In this document: positions 24,231-34,207 of the stretch, piece after piece | How positions within the stretch are numbered: position 1 is the stretch's first letter | Layout of the letters: each line of letters starts with the position of its first letter | Assembly: GCF_016124105.1 (NCBI RefSeq) | Contig: NZ_JADGMQ010000013.1 | Coordinates: 62,001-126,000, forward strand | DNA from: Aquamicrobium zhengzhouense | GTDB taxonomy: Bacteria > Pseudomonadota > Alphaproteobacteria > Rhizobiales > Rhizobiaceae | Direction of reading: 5' to 3' | DNA: 64,000 bases | Made by a program: the position numbers and the translations under genes | Notes under the pieces: model-generated | Databases searched by the model: none | The model's input: only the letters and a program-made list of their open reading frames with translations | What the model was told of the DNA's origin: nothing

Positions 24231-24875
24231 TCAGGTCTCAGCCGAAACATTCGCGTCTGTAAGTCGCGAAATTTCCAGGATTCGACTCGTTGAATCGATC
24301 CTGCTCTCATGTTGTACCAGATCGAATCCGTAGGCGTAACGACTTTCCTCCACCTCTGCGGCATATTCCCGACCTTTATGAAACAAGGCGGTAGCGCCCT
24401 GTTGCAACCAGGGTTGCGAGAGCTTGATGAGGAGGGGCAGCGGCGCTAGCGCGCGTGCAGTAACGATCTGGGGCTGCGAAACTTTGCCGACGGCCTGCTC
24501 GATGCGGGAAACGTGAACCTTTGCACGTGCATCGAGCGATGCGAGGACAGACCTCAGAAACGCGGCTTTCTTGTTGTTGCTTTCGACAAGTTCGATTCGT
24601 GCCCCCGGGCGTTCGCGCAGGATCACCGCCATGACCGCACCTGGAAAACCGCCGCCAGAACCCAAGTCTAGCCATTGGAGTGCATCCGGTGCGAGGGCAG
24701 CCAGCTGCGCGCTATCGAGAATATGTCTTTGCCAAAGCGCATCAATCGTTGATGGTGCAGCAAGATTAATGCGGCTGTTCCAGCGTTTGAACTCGGATTC
24801 AAACTTCTCCAGGCGCTCAAAAGTTTCACGTGAAACTCCGGGAATCACATCCTGGAGCTGCTCGAATTTGCTCAT
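24231..24875 (-). CDS. rsmG: 16S rRNA (guanine-527-N7)-methyltransferase RsmG
   Basis: A 214-residue methyltransferase with NLAAPSTIDALWQRHILDSAQLAAL, the SAM motif WLDLGSGGGFPGAVMAVIL and ELVESNNKKAAFLR. It methylates G527 of 16S rRNA; loss gives low-level streptomycin resistance in other bacteria. The start overlaps the mnmG stop (TAATG). The 5-prime coding end contains a perfect 16-bp palindrome that is a strong parS match. Confidence 0.95.
   Translation of the reverse strand: MSKFEQLQDVIPGVSRETFERLEKFESEFKRWNSRINLAAPSTIDALWQRHILDSAQLAALAPDALQWLDLGSGGGFPGAVMAVILRERPGARIELVESNNKKAAFLRSVLASLDARAKVHVSRIEQAVGKVSQPQIVTARALAPLPLLIKLSQPWLQQGATALFHKGREYAAEVEESRYAYGFDLVQHESRIDSTSRILEISRLTDANVSAET
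24823..24836. promoter_or_regulatory. parS site inside rsmG
   Basis: GTTTCACGTGAAAC, the perfect core palindrome of the bacterial parS consensus TGTTTCACGTGAAACA; extended by A and T it remains a 16-bp palindrome with both outer positions differing from the consensus. It lies within the rsmG coding sequence. Confidence 0.9.
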
Positions 24876-26743
24876 TACGCGGCACCTTTTTCCCGCGCAT
24901 GATGCTGAAGCGCTGATACCAATATTGCCAATGCTGCCGGTGTCATCCCGTCGATACGCTGAGCATCCGCCAATGATCGCGGACGCCGCGACATCAATTT
25001 CTGCTGGAGTTCATTCGACAGGCCGGGCAATGATCCAAAATCCAGATCGTCTGGAATGAGGCGTTCCTGCTCTCGCCGAAGCACCGCAAGATCGGATTGT
25101 TGTCGGTCCAGATAAACCGCGTAGCGCGCTTCCGTCTCCAGACGCTCGGCAGTTTTCTCGTCAAGATTTCCAAGCTCAGGCCAGATTTGAACCAGCCGCG
25201 CCAGATCAATCTCCGGGTAGGAAAGCAGGTCATAGGCCGATCGGCGTTGCCCATCGCGGTTGAGCGACAAACCGAATTTGGCTGCCGCGTTTGGCGTGAG
25301 CGTCAAACTCTTCGCCTGATCGCGGGCCTGGTTCAGATCATTCTGTACCGCTGCAAATTTCACCCGCCGCTCGCCACCGATTAACCCAAGTTCCAGTCCT
25401 CGTGGTGTCAGTCTTTCGTCTGCATTGTCCGCACGCAGCGAAAGCCTGAACTCGGCTCGCGAGGTGAACATGCGGTAGGGCTCACTGACGCCGCGTGTCA
25501 CGAGGTCGTCGATCATGACGCCAATATACGCATCGCCGCGACCAAACACGATCGCATCCTGATTTCCGGCTTTCCGGGCGGCGTTCAGTCCAGCCATGAT
25601 GCCTTGCGCCCCGGCTTCTTCATATCCGGTTGTGCCGTTGATCTGTCCGGCAAGAAATAGACCCGGCACGCGACGTGTTTCTAGCGATGGATGAAGCTCG
25701 CGTGGATCGACATGATCGTATTCGATCGCATAAGCGTATTGGAGGATTGTCGCTTTCTCGAGCCCAGGTACAGACGCTACCAATTCGTCCTGCGCGTCTT
25801 TAGGCAGCGAGGTGGAGATGCCGTTCGGATACACGGTATGATCATCCAGGCCTTCCGGCTCCAGGAAGATCTGATGCCCGTCACGGTCGCCAAACTTGAC
25901 GATCTTATCTTCAATCGACGGGCAGTAGCGGGGGCCAATGCCCTCGATGTTTCCCGAATACATCGCGGTGCGCAAAAGATTGTCACGAACGATCTGGTGG
26001 GTACGCTCTGTTGTCCGGGTGATACCGCATTCGATTTGCGGCGTGGTGATCTTCTCTGTCAGAAGAGAGAAGGGCACCAGCTCATCATCTGCTGCCTGCA
26101 TCTGCAGGGAGGCCCAATCAATTGTGCGCCCATCAAGACGTGCCGGCGTGCCGGTCTTCAAACGACCAAGCTCAAACCCGACTTCCGTCATTGTTCGCGA
26201 CAGACCCGTGGAAGCTTTTTCACCCATCCGGCCGGCGGGGAAGCGCTCCTGGCCTATATGGATCAGACCACGCAGAAAGGTACCAGTAGTCAGCACAACA
26301 GCAGAACATTTGATCTTGCTGCCATTCGTCAACCGAACACCCGCAATCCGGCCATCAATCAAAATGAGGTCATCCACCTCACCCTCAATGACCTCAAGTC
26401 CCTCCTGCGCTGCAATTGCGTCCTGCATGGCCAGTTTGTACAGCTTGCGATCGGCCTGCGTTCGCGGTCCACGTACTGCCGGACCTTTGCGCCGGTTCAG
26501 CATTCTGAACTGGATGCCGGCCTGATCGGCGACGCGTCCCATCAAACCGTCGAGCGCATCAATCTCGCGAACGAGGTGTCCTTTGCCCAGACCACCAATC
26601 GCCGGATTGCATGACATGACGCCTATCGTATCGCGCTTCATTGTGACGAGCGCGGTGTTTGCCCCGACGCGCGCAGCCGCAGCCGCCGCTTCGCAGCCAG
26701 CATGTCCGCCGCCGACGACGACCACATCATAATGCATCGACAT
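24875..26743 (-). CDS. mnmG: tRNA uridine-5-carboxymethylaminomethyl(34) synthesis protein MnmG
   Basis: A 622-residue FAD protein: [21 protein letters not shown] at the start, [60 protein letters not shown], and the C-terminal helical domain. With MnmE it forms the cmnm5 modification at U34. Here mnmE lies just upstream on the same strand, with two parS sites in the gap. Confidence 0.97.
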   Translation of the reverse strand: MSMHYDVVVVGGGHAGCEAAAAAARVGANTALVTMKRDTIGVMSCNPAIGGLGKGHLVREIDALDGLMGRVADQAGIQFRMLNRRKGPAVRGPRTQADRKLYKLAMQDAIAAQEGLEVIEGEVDDLILIDGRIAGVRLTNGSKIKCSAVVLTTGTFLRGLIHIGQERFPAGRMGEKASTGLSRTMTEVGFELGRLKTGTPARLDGRTIDWASLQMQAADDELVPFSLLTEKITTPQIECGITRTTERTHQIVRDNLLRTAMYSGNIEGIGPRYCPSIEDKIVKFGDRDGHQIFLEPEGLDDHTVYPNGISTSLPKDAQDELVASVPGLEKATILQYAYAIEYDHVDPRELHPSLETRRVPGLFLAGQINGTTGYEEAGAQGIMAGLNAARKAGNQDAIVFGRGDAYIGVMIDDLVTRGVSEPYRMFTSRAEFRLSLRADNADERLTPRGLELGLIGGERRVKFAAVQNDLNQARDQAKSLTLTPNAAAKFGLSLNRDGQRRSAYDLLSYPEIDLARLVQIWPELGNLDEKTAERLETEARYAVYLDRQQSDLAVLRREQERLIPDDLDFGSLPGLSNELQQKLMSRRPRSLADAQRIDGMTPAALAILVSALQHHAREKGAA

Positions 26744-26806
26744 GTCTCATACCTCTTTGCCGCAGGCATTGGGTCGCGAATATCCGCGAGTCAAGCGGAA
26801 TCTCGG

Positions 26807-26822
26807 TGTTTCACGTGAAACT
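26807..26822. promoter_or_regulatory. parS site in the mnmE-mnmG gap
   Basis: TGTTTCACGTGAAACT, 15 of 16 positions of the parS consensus, intergenic. It lies 38 bases (start to start) from a second match. Confidence 0.92.
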
Positions 26823-26844
26823 TTTCCACTGCGAGCAAACTGTG

Positions 26845-26860
26845 TGTTTCACGTGAATCA
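26845..26860. promoter_or_regulatory. Second parS site in the mnmE-mnmG gap
   Basis: TGTTTCACGTGAATCA, 15 of 16 positions of the consensus; its last three bases overlap the mnmE stop codon. Confidence 0.88.
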
Positions 26861-28174
26861 TTTGCCAATGCAGAATTCGGAGAATATCACGCCGAGCAAT
26901 TCTTCGGAATCCACGGCGCCAACAATCTTGCCGAGCGCGTACTCAGCCAATCGCAATTCCTCAGCCCGCAGTTCGAGATCAAGGGCGTCCGACTGAGCTG
27001 CGACTTGAAGGTGCGATGCCGCGCGACGCAATAGGGAAACCTGGCGCGCGCGCGTTGGAACAACGCCTTCGGCGGGTTGAGCAGCCTCAGCTGCTATCTT
27101 TCGGATCGCTTCCTCAAGTTCGTCCACGCCAGCACCAGTACGCGCGGCAATTGCCAAATCATGGGTTGAACCTGCGAGGTGGCGGATATCCGCTTTCGTT
27201 GCGATTTTCAAATCTGGACAATCGGCATCGATCTTCACTGGCTCACCTGTGCCATCGTCAAGATGCAAGATGAGGTCCGCTGTTCTCGTGGCCTCAAGTG
27301 CTCGGTCGACACCGATGCGCTCGACCACATCATCCGTGTCCCGCAGCCCTGCCGTATCAGTCAGGATGATCTTGAGCCCAGAAAGATCAAGCGTCACTTC
27401 TACGAGGTCGCGCGTCGTGCCCGGAATATCGGTAACAATTGCAACGTCGCGTTTTGCCAGCACGTTCAGAAGGCTGGACTTTCCGGCATTCGGTCTGCCG
27501 GCCAGAACAACGCGAAATCCCTCACGCACAATCTCGCCTGCACGATACCCATCAATATGGTTAAGGATGTCTTGATGAAGGGCCTGGACACTCGACCAGA
27601 CCTGATCGGAGACTGATCCAGGAACATCTGCCTCATCGGCAAAATCAAGTTCGGCTTCAATCAGGGCCCTCGCATTGAGAAGTGAGCGTCGCCACCCTTG
27701 ATAGAGATCGCGCTGCTTTCCATCGGCATTCGCAATCGCAAGCCGCCGCTGTAGCTCAGTCTCTGCAGAAATCAGATCCGACAGTGCCTCGGCTGCGGTG
27801 AGGTCCATCTTGCCATTCAGGAATGCCCGACGGCTGAATTCGCCGGCTTCTGCGAGGCGTGTATCATCAAAGGTAGACAGTTCCTGAAGGATTGCTGCAA
27901 CGGTCGCCTTACCACCATGCACCTGGAGCTCCGCCACGTCCTCACCCGTGAAGCTGGCCGGTGCCTGAAAATAGAGAACCAAGGCGTGATCGAGCAGGAT
28001 GCCACTTTTTGTGCGTAGCTCGCGCAATGCCGCGCTCCTTGCAGCAGGAACCGCAACAGCCATTTGCCGGAGAATGTTTTGAACCGCAGGGCCGGAAATG
28101 CGGATGACGGCAACGCCAGAAGGAAGCGCACCGGACGACAGAGCGTATATCGTTTCCCTGAACAAATTTCTCAC
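26858..28174 (-). CDS. mnmE: tRNA modification GTPase MnmE
   Basis: A 438-residue GTPase: TIYALSSGALPSGVAVIRISGP, tetrahydrofolate domain, G domain with GRPNAGKSSLLN and DTAGLRDTDDVVERIG, and the C-terminal CIGK motif needed for catalysis. It works with MnmG on U34 of tRNA. The start is GTG with no clear ribosome binding site; this start gives the canonical N terminus. Confidence 0.95.
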   Translation of the reverse strand: MRNLFRETIYALSSGALPSGVAVIRISGPAVQNILRQMAVAVPAARSAALRELRTKSGILLDHALVLYFQAPASFTGEDVAELQVHGGKATVAAILQELSTFDDTRLAEAGEFSRRAFLNGKMDLTAAEALSDLISAETELQRRLAIANADGKQRDLYQGWRRSLLNARALIEAELDFADEADVPGSVSDQVWSSVQALHQDILNHIDGYRAGEIVREGFRVVLAGRPNAGKSSLLNVLAKRDVAIVTDIPGTTRDLVEVTLDLSGLKIILTDTAGLRDTDDVVERIGVDRALEATRTADLILHLDDGTGEPVKIDADCPDLKIATKADIRHLAGSTHDLAIAARTGAGVDELEEAIRKIAAEAAQPAEGVVPTRARQVSLLRRAASHLQVAAQSDALDLELRAEELRLAEYALGKIVGAVDSEELLGVIFSEFCIGK

Positions 28175-28502
28175 TCGATATGGTTGTCTTGGAAAAGCAA
28201 TACGCGTCTGCTCATCCCAAGAGAAGTGGTCGCAGCCAGCATGGGCCGGACGACCAAAAGATATATCTTCAATCCATAGCGCGGCTGATCGCCGGTTGGA
28301 CCTAGATATATCGTCGCGATCACTTTTGCTACGCAGGCTACAAATGGGAGTACCGCATCTGTGGTGGAGGCGCGAGCGGGTCGCCAGGCGTGCGATTTGA
28401 TGTCTTTATTTCGGCCCCGAATCGATTCCTTTAAACCCGCACTAGGCGCAACAAAAAAGCGCGCCTCGCGGCGCGCTCTCGAAGATCGAAAATTTGTGCC
28501 GA
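28175..28502. other. Intergenic region between rho and mnmE
   Basis: 328 bases without a convincing gene. The right end holds the rho terminator (28453-28477); the remainder must hold the mnmE promoter. I see no RNA gene or repeat here. Confidence 0.5.
28453..28477 (-). terminator. Terminator after rho
   Basis: On the minus strand an 8-bp stem (AGCGCGCC / GGCGCGCT) with a 4-base loop followed by TTTTT(T). It starts about 25 bases after the rho stop. Confidence 0.88.
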
Positions 28503-29768
28503 TCAGGTGTTCATTGAGTCGAAGAAGTCCGCATTGTTCTTCGTCTGCTTCAGCTTGTCGATGAGGAACTCGATCGCATCGGTGGTGCCCATCGGGGCGA
28601 GGATGCGGCGCAGGACGAAAATCTTCTGCAGATCCTGGCGCTTGACCAAGAGGTCCTCCTTACGGGTACCGGACTTGAGGATGTCCATTGCCGGGAAGAT
28701 ACGCTTGTCCGCGACCTTGCGATCAAGAACAATTTCCGAGTTACCCGTGCCCTTGAACTCTTCGAAGATGACTTCGTCCATGCGGCTGCCCGTATCGATC
28801 AGGGCCGTCGCGATGATGGTCAGCGAACCGCCTTCCTCAATGTTGCGCGCAGCACCGAAGAAGCGCTTCGGACGCTGGAGCGCATTGGCGTCGACACCAC
28901 CGGTCAAAACCTTGCCTGATGAAGGGACAACCGTGTTGTAGGCTCGGCCAAGGCGGGTGATCGAGTCCAGCAGGATGACCACGTCGCGCCCATGCTCGAC
29001 AAGGCGCTTTGCCTTTTCAATGACCATTTCGGCGACCTGAACGTGGCGGACAGCCGGCTCGTCGAAGGTCGAGGACACAACCTCACCCTTCACCGAGCGT
29101 TGCATGTCGGTCACTTCTTCCGGACGCTCGTCGATCAAGAGAACGATGAGATAGGCTTCCGGGTGATTGGTCGCGATCGCATGCGCAATGTTTTGCAGCA
29201 GGACCGTCTTACCCGTACGCGGCGGGGCGACGATCAGACCGCGCTGACCCTTGCCGAGTGGTGCGACCAGATCGATAACACGGGCCGACAGATCCTTCTT
29301 GGTCGGATCGTCGATCTCCATCCGCAGTCGCTCATTCGGGTAGAGCGGCGTTAGATTGTCAAAGTGGATCTTGTGGCGGATCTTTTCGGGATCCTCGAAA
29401 TTGATCGTGTTGACCTTCAGCAGTGCGAAATAGCGCTCGCCTTCCTTGGGGCTGCGGATCGGTCCCTCGACCGTGTCGCCGGTCTTCAGCGAAAAGCGAC
29501 GGATCTGCGAGGGCGAGATATAGATATCGTCCGGACCCGGCAGATAGTTGGCATTGGCGGAGCGCAGGAAACCGAAGCCGTCCTGAAGCACTTCAACGAC
29601 GCCTTCACCGATGATCTCGACGTCTTGCGCTGCCAGCTTCTTCAAAATCGCGAACATCAGTTCCTGCTTGCGCAGAACGCTGGCGTTCTCGACCTCGAGC
29701 GATTCAGCGAACGCGATAAGGTCGGTCGGACTCTTGCTCTTGAGCTCTTGTAGTTTCATTTCCTGCAT
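28503..29768 (-). CDS. rho: Transcription termination factor Rho
   Basis: A 421-residue Rho: start [30 protein letters not shown]-binding OSB domain ([29 protein letters not shown]), Walker A in [30 protein letters not shown], and the SGTRKEDLL loop near the C terminus. It is a hexameric RNA helicase that ends transcription. Its own gene is followed by an intrinsic terminator. Upstream, 200 bases separate it from hemJ; I see nothing there. Confidence 0.98.
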   Translation of the reverse strand: MQEMKLQELKSKSPTDLIAFAESLEVENASVLRKQELMFAILKKLAAQDVEIIGEGVVEVLQDGFGFLRSANANYLPGPDDIYISPSQIRRFSLKTGDTVEGPIRSPKEGERYFALLKVNTINFEDPEKIRHKIHFDNLTPLYPNERLRMEIDDPTKKDLSARVIDLVAPLGKGQRGLIVAPPRTGKTVLLQNIAHAIATNHPEAYLIVLLIDERPEEVTDMQRSVKGEVVSSTFDEPAVRHVQVAEMVIEKAKRLVEHGRDVVILLDSITRLGRAYNTVVPSSGKVLTGGVDANALQRPKRFFGAARNIEEGGSLTIIATALIDTGSRMDEVIFEEFKGTGNSEIVLDRKVADKRIFPAMDILKSGTRKEDLLVKRQDLQKIFVLRRILAPMGTTDAIEFLIDKLKQTKNNADFFDSMNT

Positions 29769-29968
29769 GATGCGGACTCTGATGGCGAGTAAGAAGGTGC
29801 GGGCGTCGGTGCGCTTGAAGAGCGTCGATGGTGACTAAAAGCACTACGCCATGCGGGGGAAGGGACCCCACTCATAACGTTCCTTACGTCAAAGCGCAAC
29901 ACAGGAATTTGGTTCCCGCTGACGCCAAATATGATTGGGTCGGAAAGTTTGCGTCGAGAAGTCGGAAA

Positions 29969-30490
29969 TCAGAAGGGTTTGACGATCACGAGGATGACGA
30001 TTGCCACCATCAGAACCGTCGGAACCTCGTTGATAATCCGCCAATGGCGGGAATTTTTGACGTTCTTGTCTTCGGCAAAACGGCGAACGGAAGCGGAGAG
30101 ATAGCCATGGATCGCGGAGAGCGCCACGACAGCGGTCAGCTTGGCATGCAGCCAGCCGCCTGAAAAACCAAACATGCTCCAGGCCATCCAGAGGCCAAGA
30201 ACCCAGGACACCATCATCGCCGGGTTGATGATGGCGCGAAGAAGGCGTCGCTCCATCACCTTGAAGGTTTCGGATTTCTCGGAACCAATCTCCGCCTCGG
30301 CATGGTAGACGAAAAGCCGGGGCAGGTAGAGCATCCCGGCCATCCACGAAATCACGGCGATGACGTGGAAAGCCTTGATCCATGGGTAGAGCCCGACCGG
30401 ATTCAACCAGAACAGCAGCGCCGTCGCCACCGCGAATATCGCGAGCGCTATGACGGCACGGATCGCCGGTTTTCCGGTTGTTTCAGCCAA
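29969..30490 (-). CDS. hemJ: Protoporphyrinogen IX oxidase HemJ
   Basis: A 173-residue membrane protein with four hydrophobic helices and HemJ motifs: YPWIKAFHVIAVISWMAGMLYLPRLFVYH (conserved His and Arg), RRLLRAIINPAMMVSW, GGWLHAKL, and RRWRIINEVPT-like KNSRHWRIINEVPT. HemJ oxidises protoporphyrinogen IX. It is encoded one base after hemE, so the two are co-transcribed haem genes. Confidence 0.94.
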   Translation of the reverse strand: MAETTGKPAIRAVIALAIFAVATALLFWLNPVGLYPWIKAFHVIAVISWMAGMLYLPRLFVYHAEAEIGSEKSETFKVMERRLLRAIINPAMMVSWVLGLWMAWSMFGFSGGWLHAKLTAVVALSAIHGYLSASVRRFAEDKNVKNSRHWRIINEVPTVLMVAIVILVIVKPF

Positions 30491-30491
30491 G

Positions 30492-31517
30492 TTAGGCCTT
30501 TCGGACGAGTTCTACCATTCGCGCCACATGCGGAATCGGGGTCTGCGGCGTGATACCATGGCCGAGGTTGAACACCAACGGGCCATTTCCAAGCTCGCCC
30601 AAAATGGCTTCAACCCCTTCATCGAGAGCCCGTCCGCCCGCAACGAGGCGCATCGGATCGAGATTGCCCTGAACTGCGCCCTCGCTCTGAAGCTTCCTTG
30701 CCTGTCCCCATGGCACCGACCAGTCAAGACCAAGCGCAGTTACACCGGTCTTGGCACGATAGGTATCGTAGAGCGATCCGGCCCCCTTCGGGAAGCCGAT
30801 GATCGGCGTGTCGGGATAGACCGCACGAACGCGGCGCACGATTTCCGCGACCGGCTGCACGCAGCACAGCTCGAAGGTTGCCTCGTCCAGCACGCCCGAC
30901 CAGGAGTCGAAAATCTGGACCGCATCTGCGCCAGCCTCGATCTGCCGGATCAGATATTCGGCGGATTTTTCTGCAAGCAACTGCAGCAGCGCCCGCATTT
31001 CCTCAGGATGGCTGTAGGCGAAGAGACGGGCAGGTGCCTGATCAGGCGTCCCGTGCCCGGCGATCATGTAGGTCGCCACTGTCCAGGGTGCGCCACAAAA
31101 ACCCAGCAAGGTCGTTTCTTCGGGAAGCTCCCGGCGCAGTCGACGAACCGTCTCGTAGACCGCCTCAAGATTCACGTGAAACGCTCCGGGATCGAGTTGG
31201 CTAACTTCCTCAGCCTTGATCGGCGTCATCAGCGGGCCACGTCCTTCCTCGAAACGCAAATCACGTCCGAGAGCGTGAGGGACGACGAGAATATCTGAAA
31301 ACAGGATCGAAGCGTCAAAGCCGAAGCGACGGATCGGCTGGAGTGTGACCTCGACCGCGAAATCCGGATTGTAGCAAAGGTCCAGGAACCCCCCGGCGTC
31401 AACGCGAGATTGGCGATATTCAGGCAGGTAGCGGCCAGCCTGACGCATCATCCAGATCGGGGGCGGGAATACGGTTTCGCCCTTCAGTACATCAACCACA
31501 ATCCGCTTGGGGGCCAT
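30492..31517 (-). CDS. hemE: Uroporphyrinogen decarboxylase
   Basis: A 341-residue HemE with the substrate-binding [50 protein letters not shown] and [12 protein letters not shown]. It decarboxylates uroporphyrinogen III to coproporphyrinogen III. It is transcribed away from the putative origin, the standard position of hemE in alphaproteobacteria. A weaker parS-like site lies inside it. Confidence 0.97.
   Translation of the reverse strand: MAPKRIVVDVLKGETVFPPPIWMMRQAGRYLPEYRQSRVDAGGFLDLCYNPDFAVEVTLQPIRRFGFDASILFSDILVVPHALGRDLRFEEGRGPLMTPIKAEEVSQLDPGAFHVNLEAVYETVRRLRRELPEETTLLGFCGAPWTVATYMIAGHGTPDQAPARLFAYSHPEEMRALLQLLAEKSAEYLIRQIEAGADAVQIFDSWSGVLDEATFELCCVQPVAEIVRRVRAVYPDTPIIGFPKGAGSLYDTYRAKTGVTALGLDWSVPWGQARKLQSEGAVQGNLDPMRLVAGGRALDEGVEAILGELGNGPLVFNLGHGITPQTPIPHVARMVELVRKA
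31168..31183. promoter_or_regulatory. Weak parS-like site inside hemE
   Basis: AGATTCACGTGAAACG matches 12 of 16 consensus positions, with the TTCACGTGAAAC core intact. It lies 350 bases from the probable origin. Confidence 0.5.
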
Positions 31518-31924
31518 GCTTTGTCCTCACCGTCTATCTGCCAAACAAACAAATAGATTCTTCTGAGAAAGGAATCTTTTGATTCTTAGACTCTGTTGGA
31601 ATCCGTGATTACGGTTTCATCCACGTTCGAGACGCAAACTGCAACGCGCAAAGCGACGCAAGCGGCTTGGGCACGGGATTGCGTAATATCGGGGATAACC
31701 CTGAATCCCCGTTTCAGATCAATATCTTCGCAAGCGAGCGAATTGCGAAAATTTAGGCGCTCTGTTCATAGATAGGGAATATCCCCAAAGTCGTCCACAT
31801 GACGTCGTTCGATTGCACACTGGGCAAGTTTGTGGACAAGTCGGTGTTTGATACAGTCGTTTTCCCCAGCGGCGCCAAAAGGGCTCACTTATCCACACTT
31901 ACCAACAGGACCCGGGCCAAAGCT
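31518..31924. other. Probable chromosomal replication origin (oriC)
   Basis: A 407-base gap between divergently transcribed hemE and ppsR, the known location of oriC in Caulobacter and several rhizobia. It holds one perfect DnaA box TTATCCACA (31889-31897), a one-mismatch inverse box TGTGGACAA (31831-31839) and two-mismatch boxes at 31617-31625 and 31791-31799, with a further one over the ppsR start (31924-31932). Towards hemE lies an AT-rich segment (about 31545-31595) with repeated GATTCTT-type words, a candidate unwinding element. Five GANTC methylation sites fall within 31556-31603 and a sixth at 31703-31707. An ATG at 31799 would read through the boxes and is not used as a gene start. 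Confidence 0.82.
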
Positions 31925-32746
31925 GTGAACAAGCCTCAAAGCTTCTTTCATCTGCACCTGATTTCGGACGCCACTGGCGAGACCTTGATCGCCGCAGGAC
32001 GTGCTGCGGCCGCGCAATACAAGGGCGCGCGGGCGATCGAACATATCTATCCGCTGATCCGAACGGAGCGTCAGCTGCTGAGCGTGCTCGAAGAAATCGA
32101 CAATGCGCCAGGCATAGTGCTCTACACCGTGGTTGATCAGGAGCTGGCCTCCCTGATCGATCGGCGCTGCGCCGAGATGGGTTTGCCGTGTGTCTCGGTG
32201 CTTGAACCGGTGCTTGCGGTCTTCCAATCCTATCTAGGCGCACCAGCCGGTCGCCGTGTGGGCGCACAGCATGTCCTCGATGCGGATTATTTTCGTCGCA
32301 TCGAGGCTCTGAACTTCACCATGGAGCACGATGACGGCCAGCTTATCCACGAGGTGGGGGATGCCGATGTCGTGCTGGTGGGGATTTCACGAACCTCGAA
32401 GACGCCGACCAGCATCTATCTCGCCAACAGAGGCATCAAGACCGCCAATTTGCCAATTGTAATGGGCGTCCCGGTACCTGACAGCGTCATCCACGCCGAA
32501 AAGCCTTTGATCGTTGGGCTGATCGCTACGGCTGAACGAATTTCTCACGTGCGCACGAACCGCATTTTGGGCACATCGATCGGATTTGATACCCAAAGCT
32601 ACGTTGACCGTACCGTGATTGCGCAGGAACTTGGCTATATGCGCCAGCTGTGCTCCCGCCATGGCTGGCCGATCATCGATGTCAGCCGGCGTTCGATTGA
32701 AGAAACGGCCGCGGCAATCGTTGCATTGCGTGGCAAGGCACGCTAA
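31925..32746 (+). CDS. ppsR: Pyruvate, phosphate dikinase regulatory protein (DUF299)
   Basis: A 273-residue bifunctional kinase/phosphotransferase: start [27 protein letters not shown], and the P-loop-like [18 protein letters not shown]. It controls phosphoenolpyruvate synthase or pyruvate phosphate dikinase by reversible phosphorylation. The family start corresponds to the GTG at 31925; an in-frame ATG 126 bases upstream would add a non-conserved extension across the DnaA boxes. The regulated enzyme is not in the window. Confidence 0.9.
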   Translation: MNKPQSFFHLHLISDATGETLIAAGRAAAAQYKGARAIEHIYPLIRTERQLLSVLEEIDNAPGIVLYTVVDQELASLIDRRCAEMGLPCVSVLEPVLAVFQSYLGAPAGRRVGAQHVLDADYFRRIEALNFTMEHDDGQLIHEVGDADVVLVGISRTSKTPTSIYLANRGIKTANLPIVMGVPVPDSVIHAEKPLIVGLIATAERISHVRTNRILGTSIGFDTQSYVDRTVIAQELGYMRQLCSRHGWPIIDVSRRSIEETAAAIVALRGKAR

Positions 32747-32769
32747 CCGCCCGTCAACAAGGAGGCCAC

Positions 32770-33369
32770 ATGTCTGACGCTATCGTATTGGCTTCGGGAA
32801 GTCCGTTCCGGAGAAAGATGCTCGCCGATGCCGGACTGTCTTTTGAGCAGGACAAGCCCGAGATTGATGAGCGCGCAGTGGAAAAGGCGGTGGAAGGTGC
32901 CGGGCTGACCCCCGAGGATCTCGCCTCCATTCTTGCGGAGGCGAAGGCTTTGGATGTCGCGCAGCGCCATCCGGGCAAGCTCGTCATTGGAACCGACCAG
33001 ACCTTGTCGTTGGAAGAAGACGTGCTGCACAAGCCGAAGGATATGGAAGAGGCCCGCCGCCGCCTGCTTCTGCTTTCGGGCAAGACCCACCAGCTCAACA
33101 GCGCCGTCGTGTTGGTGAGGGATGGTGAAGTTCTGTGGCGTCATGTCGGAATCGCGCGTCTGACGATGCGACATCTCGATCCCGGTTTCATCGGCCGGCA
33201 TTTGTCCGGCGTCGGCGACAAGGCACTGTCGAGCGTCGGCGCCTATCAGATCGAAGGTGAGGGCATCCAACTCTTCGAGCGTATTGAGGGTGACCATTTC
33301 ACCATCGTCGGTCTGCCCCTTCTTCCCCTTCTCTCTAAACTGCGAGATCTTGGAGCCATTGATGGCTGA
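32770..33369 (+). CDS. maf: Maf-like nucleotide pyrophosphatase
   Basis: A 199-residue Maf family protein with [27 protein letters not shown], a GTDQTL motif in place of the usual ADQ-type catalytic turn, [29 protein letters not shown], and [16 protein letters not shown]. Such enzymes hydrolyse modified or canonical NTPs. The RBS is GGAGG. It overlaps aroE by 8 bases; ppsR-maf-aroE-coaE-dnaQ looks like one transcription unit leaving the origin. Confidence 0.92.
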   Translation: MSDAIVLASGSPFRRKMLADAGLSFEQDKPEIDERAVEKAVEGAGLTPEDLASILAEAKALDVAQRHPGKLVIGTDQTLSLEEDVLHKPKDMEEARRRLLLLSGKTHQLNSAVVLVRDGEVLWRHVGIARLTMRHLDPGFIGRHLSGVGDKALSSVGAYQIEGEGIQLFERIEGDHFTIVGLPLLPLLSKLRDLGAIDG

Positions 33370-34207
33370 CACAGGCAAAAAAGCATTCATAATCGGCCAT
33401 CCCGTCGCGCATTCGCGCTCGCCAATGATCCATGGATATTGGCTGAAGCAGCATGGCATTGCCGGCAGCTATGAGCGGATCGACGTGGATCCGCTGCATG
33501 TGGAAGCTTTTCTTAGTGCATTGCCTGCCAGCGGCTTTGCCGGCGGAAATGTGACGATCCCGCATAAGAAAGCAGCATTTGGCGCTGCCGACGTCATCGA
33601 TGAAGCCGCCGAACTGATCGGCGCGGCGAACACGCTCTGGCTCGAAGATGGCAAGCTTCATGCCAGCAATACGGATGCTTTCGGCTTTTCATCGGACCTT
33701 GACCAGCGCGCTGAAAACTGGCGCGAGGCTGAAACAGCTCTGGTTCTTGGTGCTGGTGGCGCCGCGCGCGCTATCCTCTTTGCTCTGGAACAGGCCGGGT
33801 TCAAGAATATTCACGTCGTCAATCGGACGGTGGCACGCGCACAGGAATTGGCAGATCGCTTCGGCGAACGCGTCAGTGCGCACGGCTTTGACGCCGTCAA
33901 CGAACTGGCTCAGGATGCCCGCCTTGTCGTGAACACGACGGCTCTCGGCATGGGTGGCAAGGGCGAACTGCCCCTGGATGTGTCGAATCTTCCATCCGAT
34001 GGGACAGCCGTGGACATTGTTTATACCCCGCTTGAGACCCCGTTTTTGGCCGCCGCCGCGAAACACGGTCTTCGCACGATAGACGGTCTTGGCATGTTGC
34101 TGCATCAGGCCATTCCCGGATTTGAGAAGTGGTTCGGCGTTCGCCCGCGGGTCACGGACGATCTGCGCAATCTGGTGGTTGCCGATCTTCACGGCGGGCA
34201 GGGATGA
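33362..34207 (+). CDS. aroE: Shikimate dehydrogenase
   Basis: A 281-residue AroE. The substrate domain has [14 protein letters not shown] and [13 protein letters not shown] (catalytic Lys); the NADP domain has [17 protein letters not shown] and [16 protein letters not shown]. It reduces 3-dehydroshikimate. The start ATG at 33362 gives the canonical N terminus; a longer reading would mostly duplicate maf sequence out of frame. Confidence 0.96.
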   Translation: MADTGKKAFIIGHPVAHSRSPMIHGYWLKQHGIAGSYERIDVDPLHVEAFLSALPASGFAGGNVTIPHKKAAFGAADVIDEAAELIGAANTLWLEDGKLHASNTDAFGFSSDLDQRAENWREAETALVLGAGGAARAILFALEQAGFKNIHVVNRTVARAQELADRFGERVSAHGFDAVNELAQDARLVVNTTALGMGGKGELPLDVSNLPSDGTAVDIVYTPLETPFLAAAAKHGLRTIDGLGMLLHQAIPGFEKWFGVRPRVTDDLRNLVVADLHGGQG

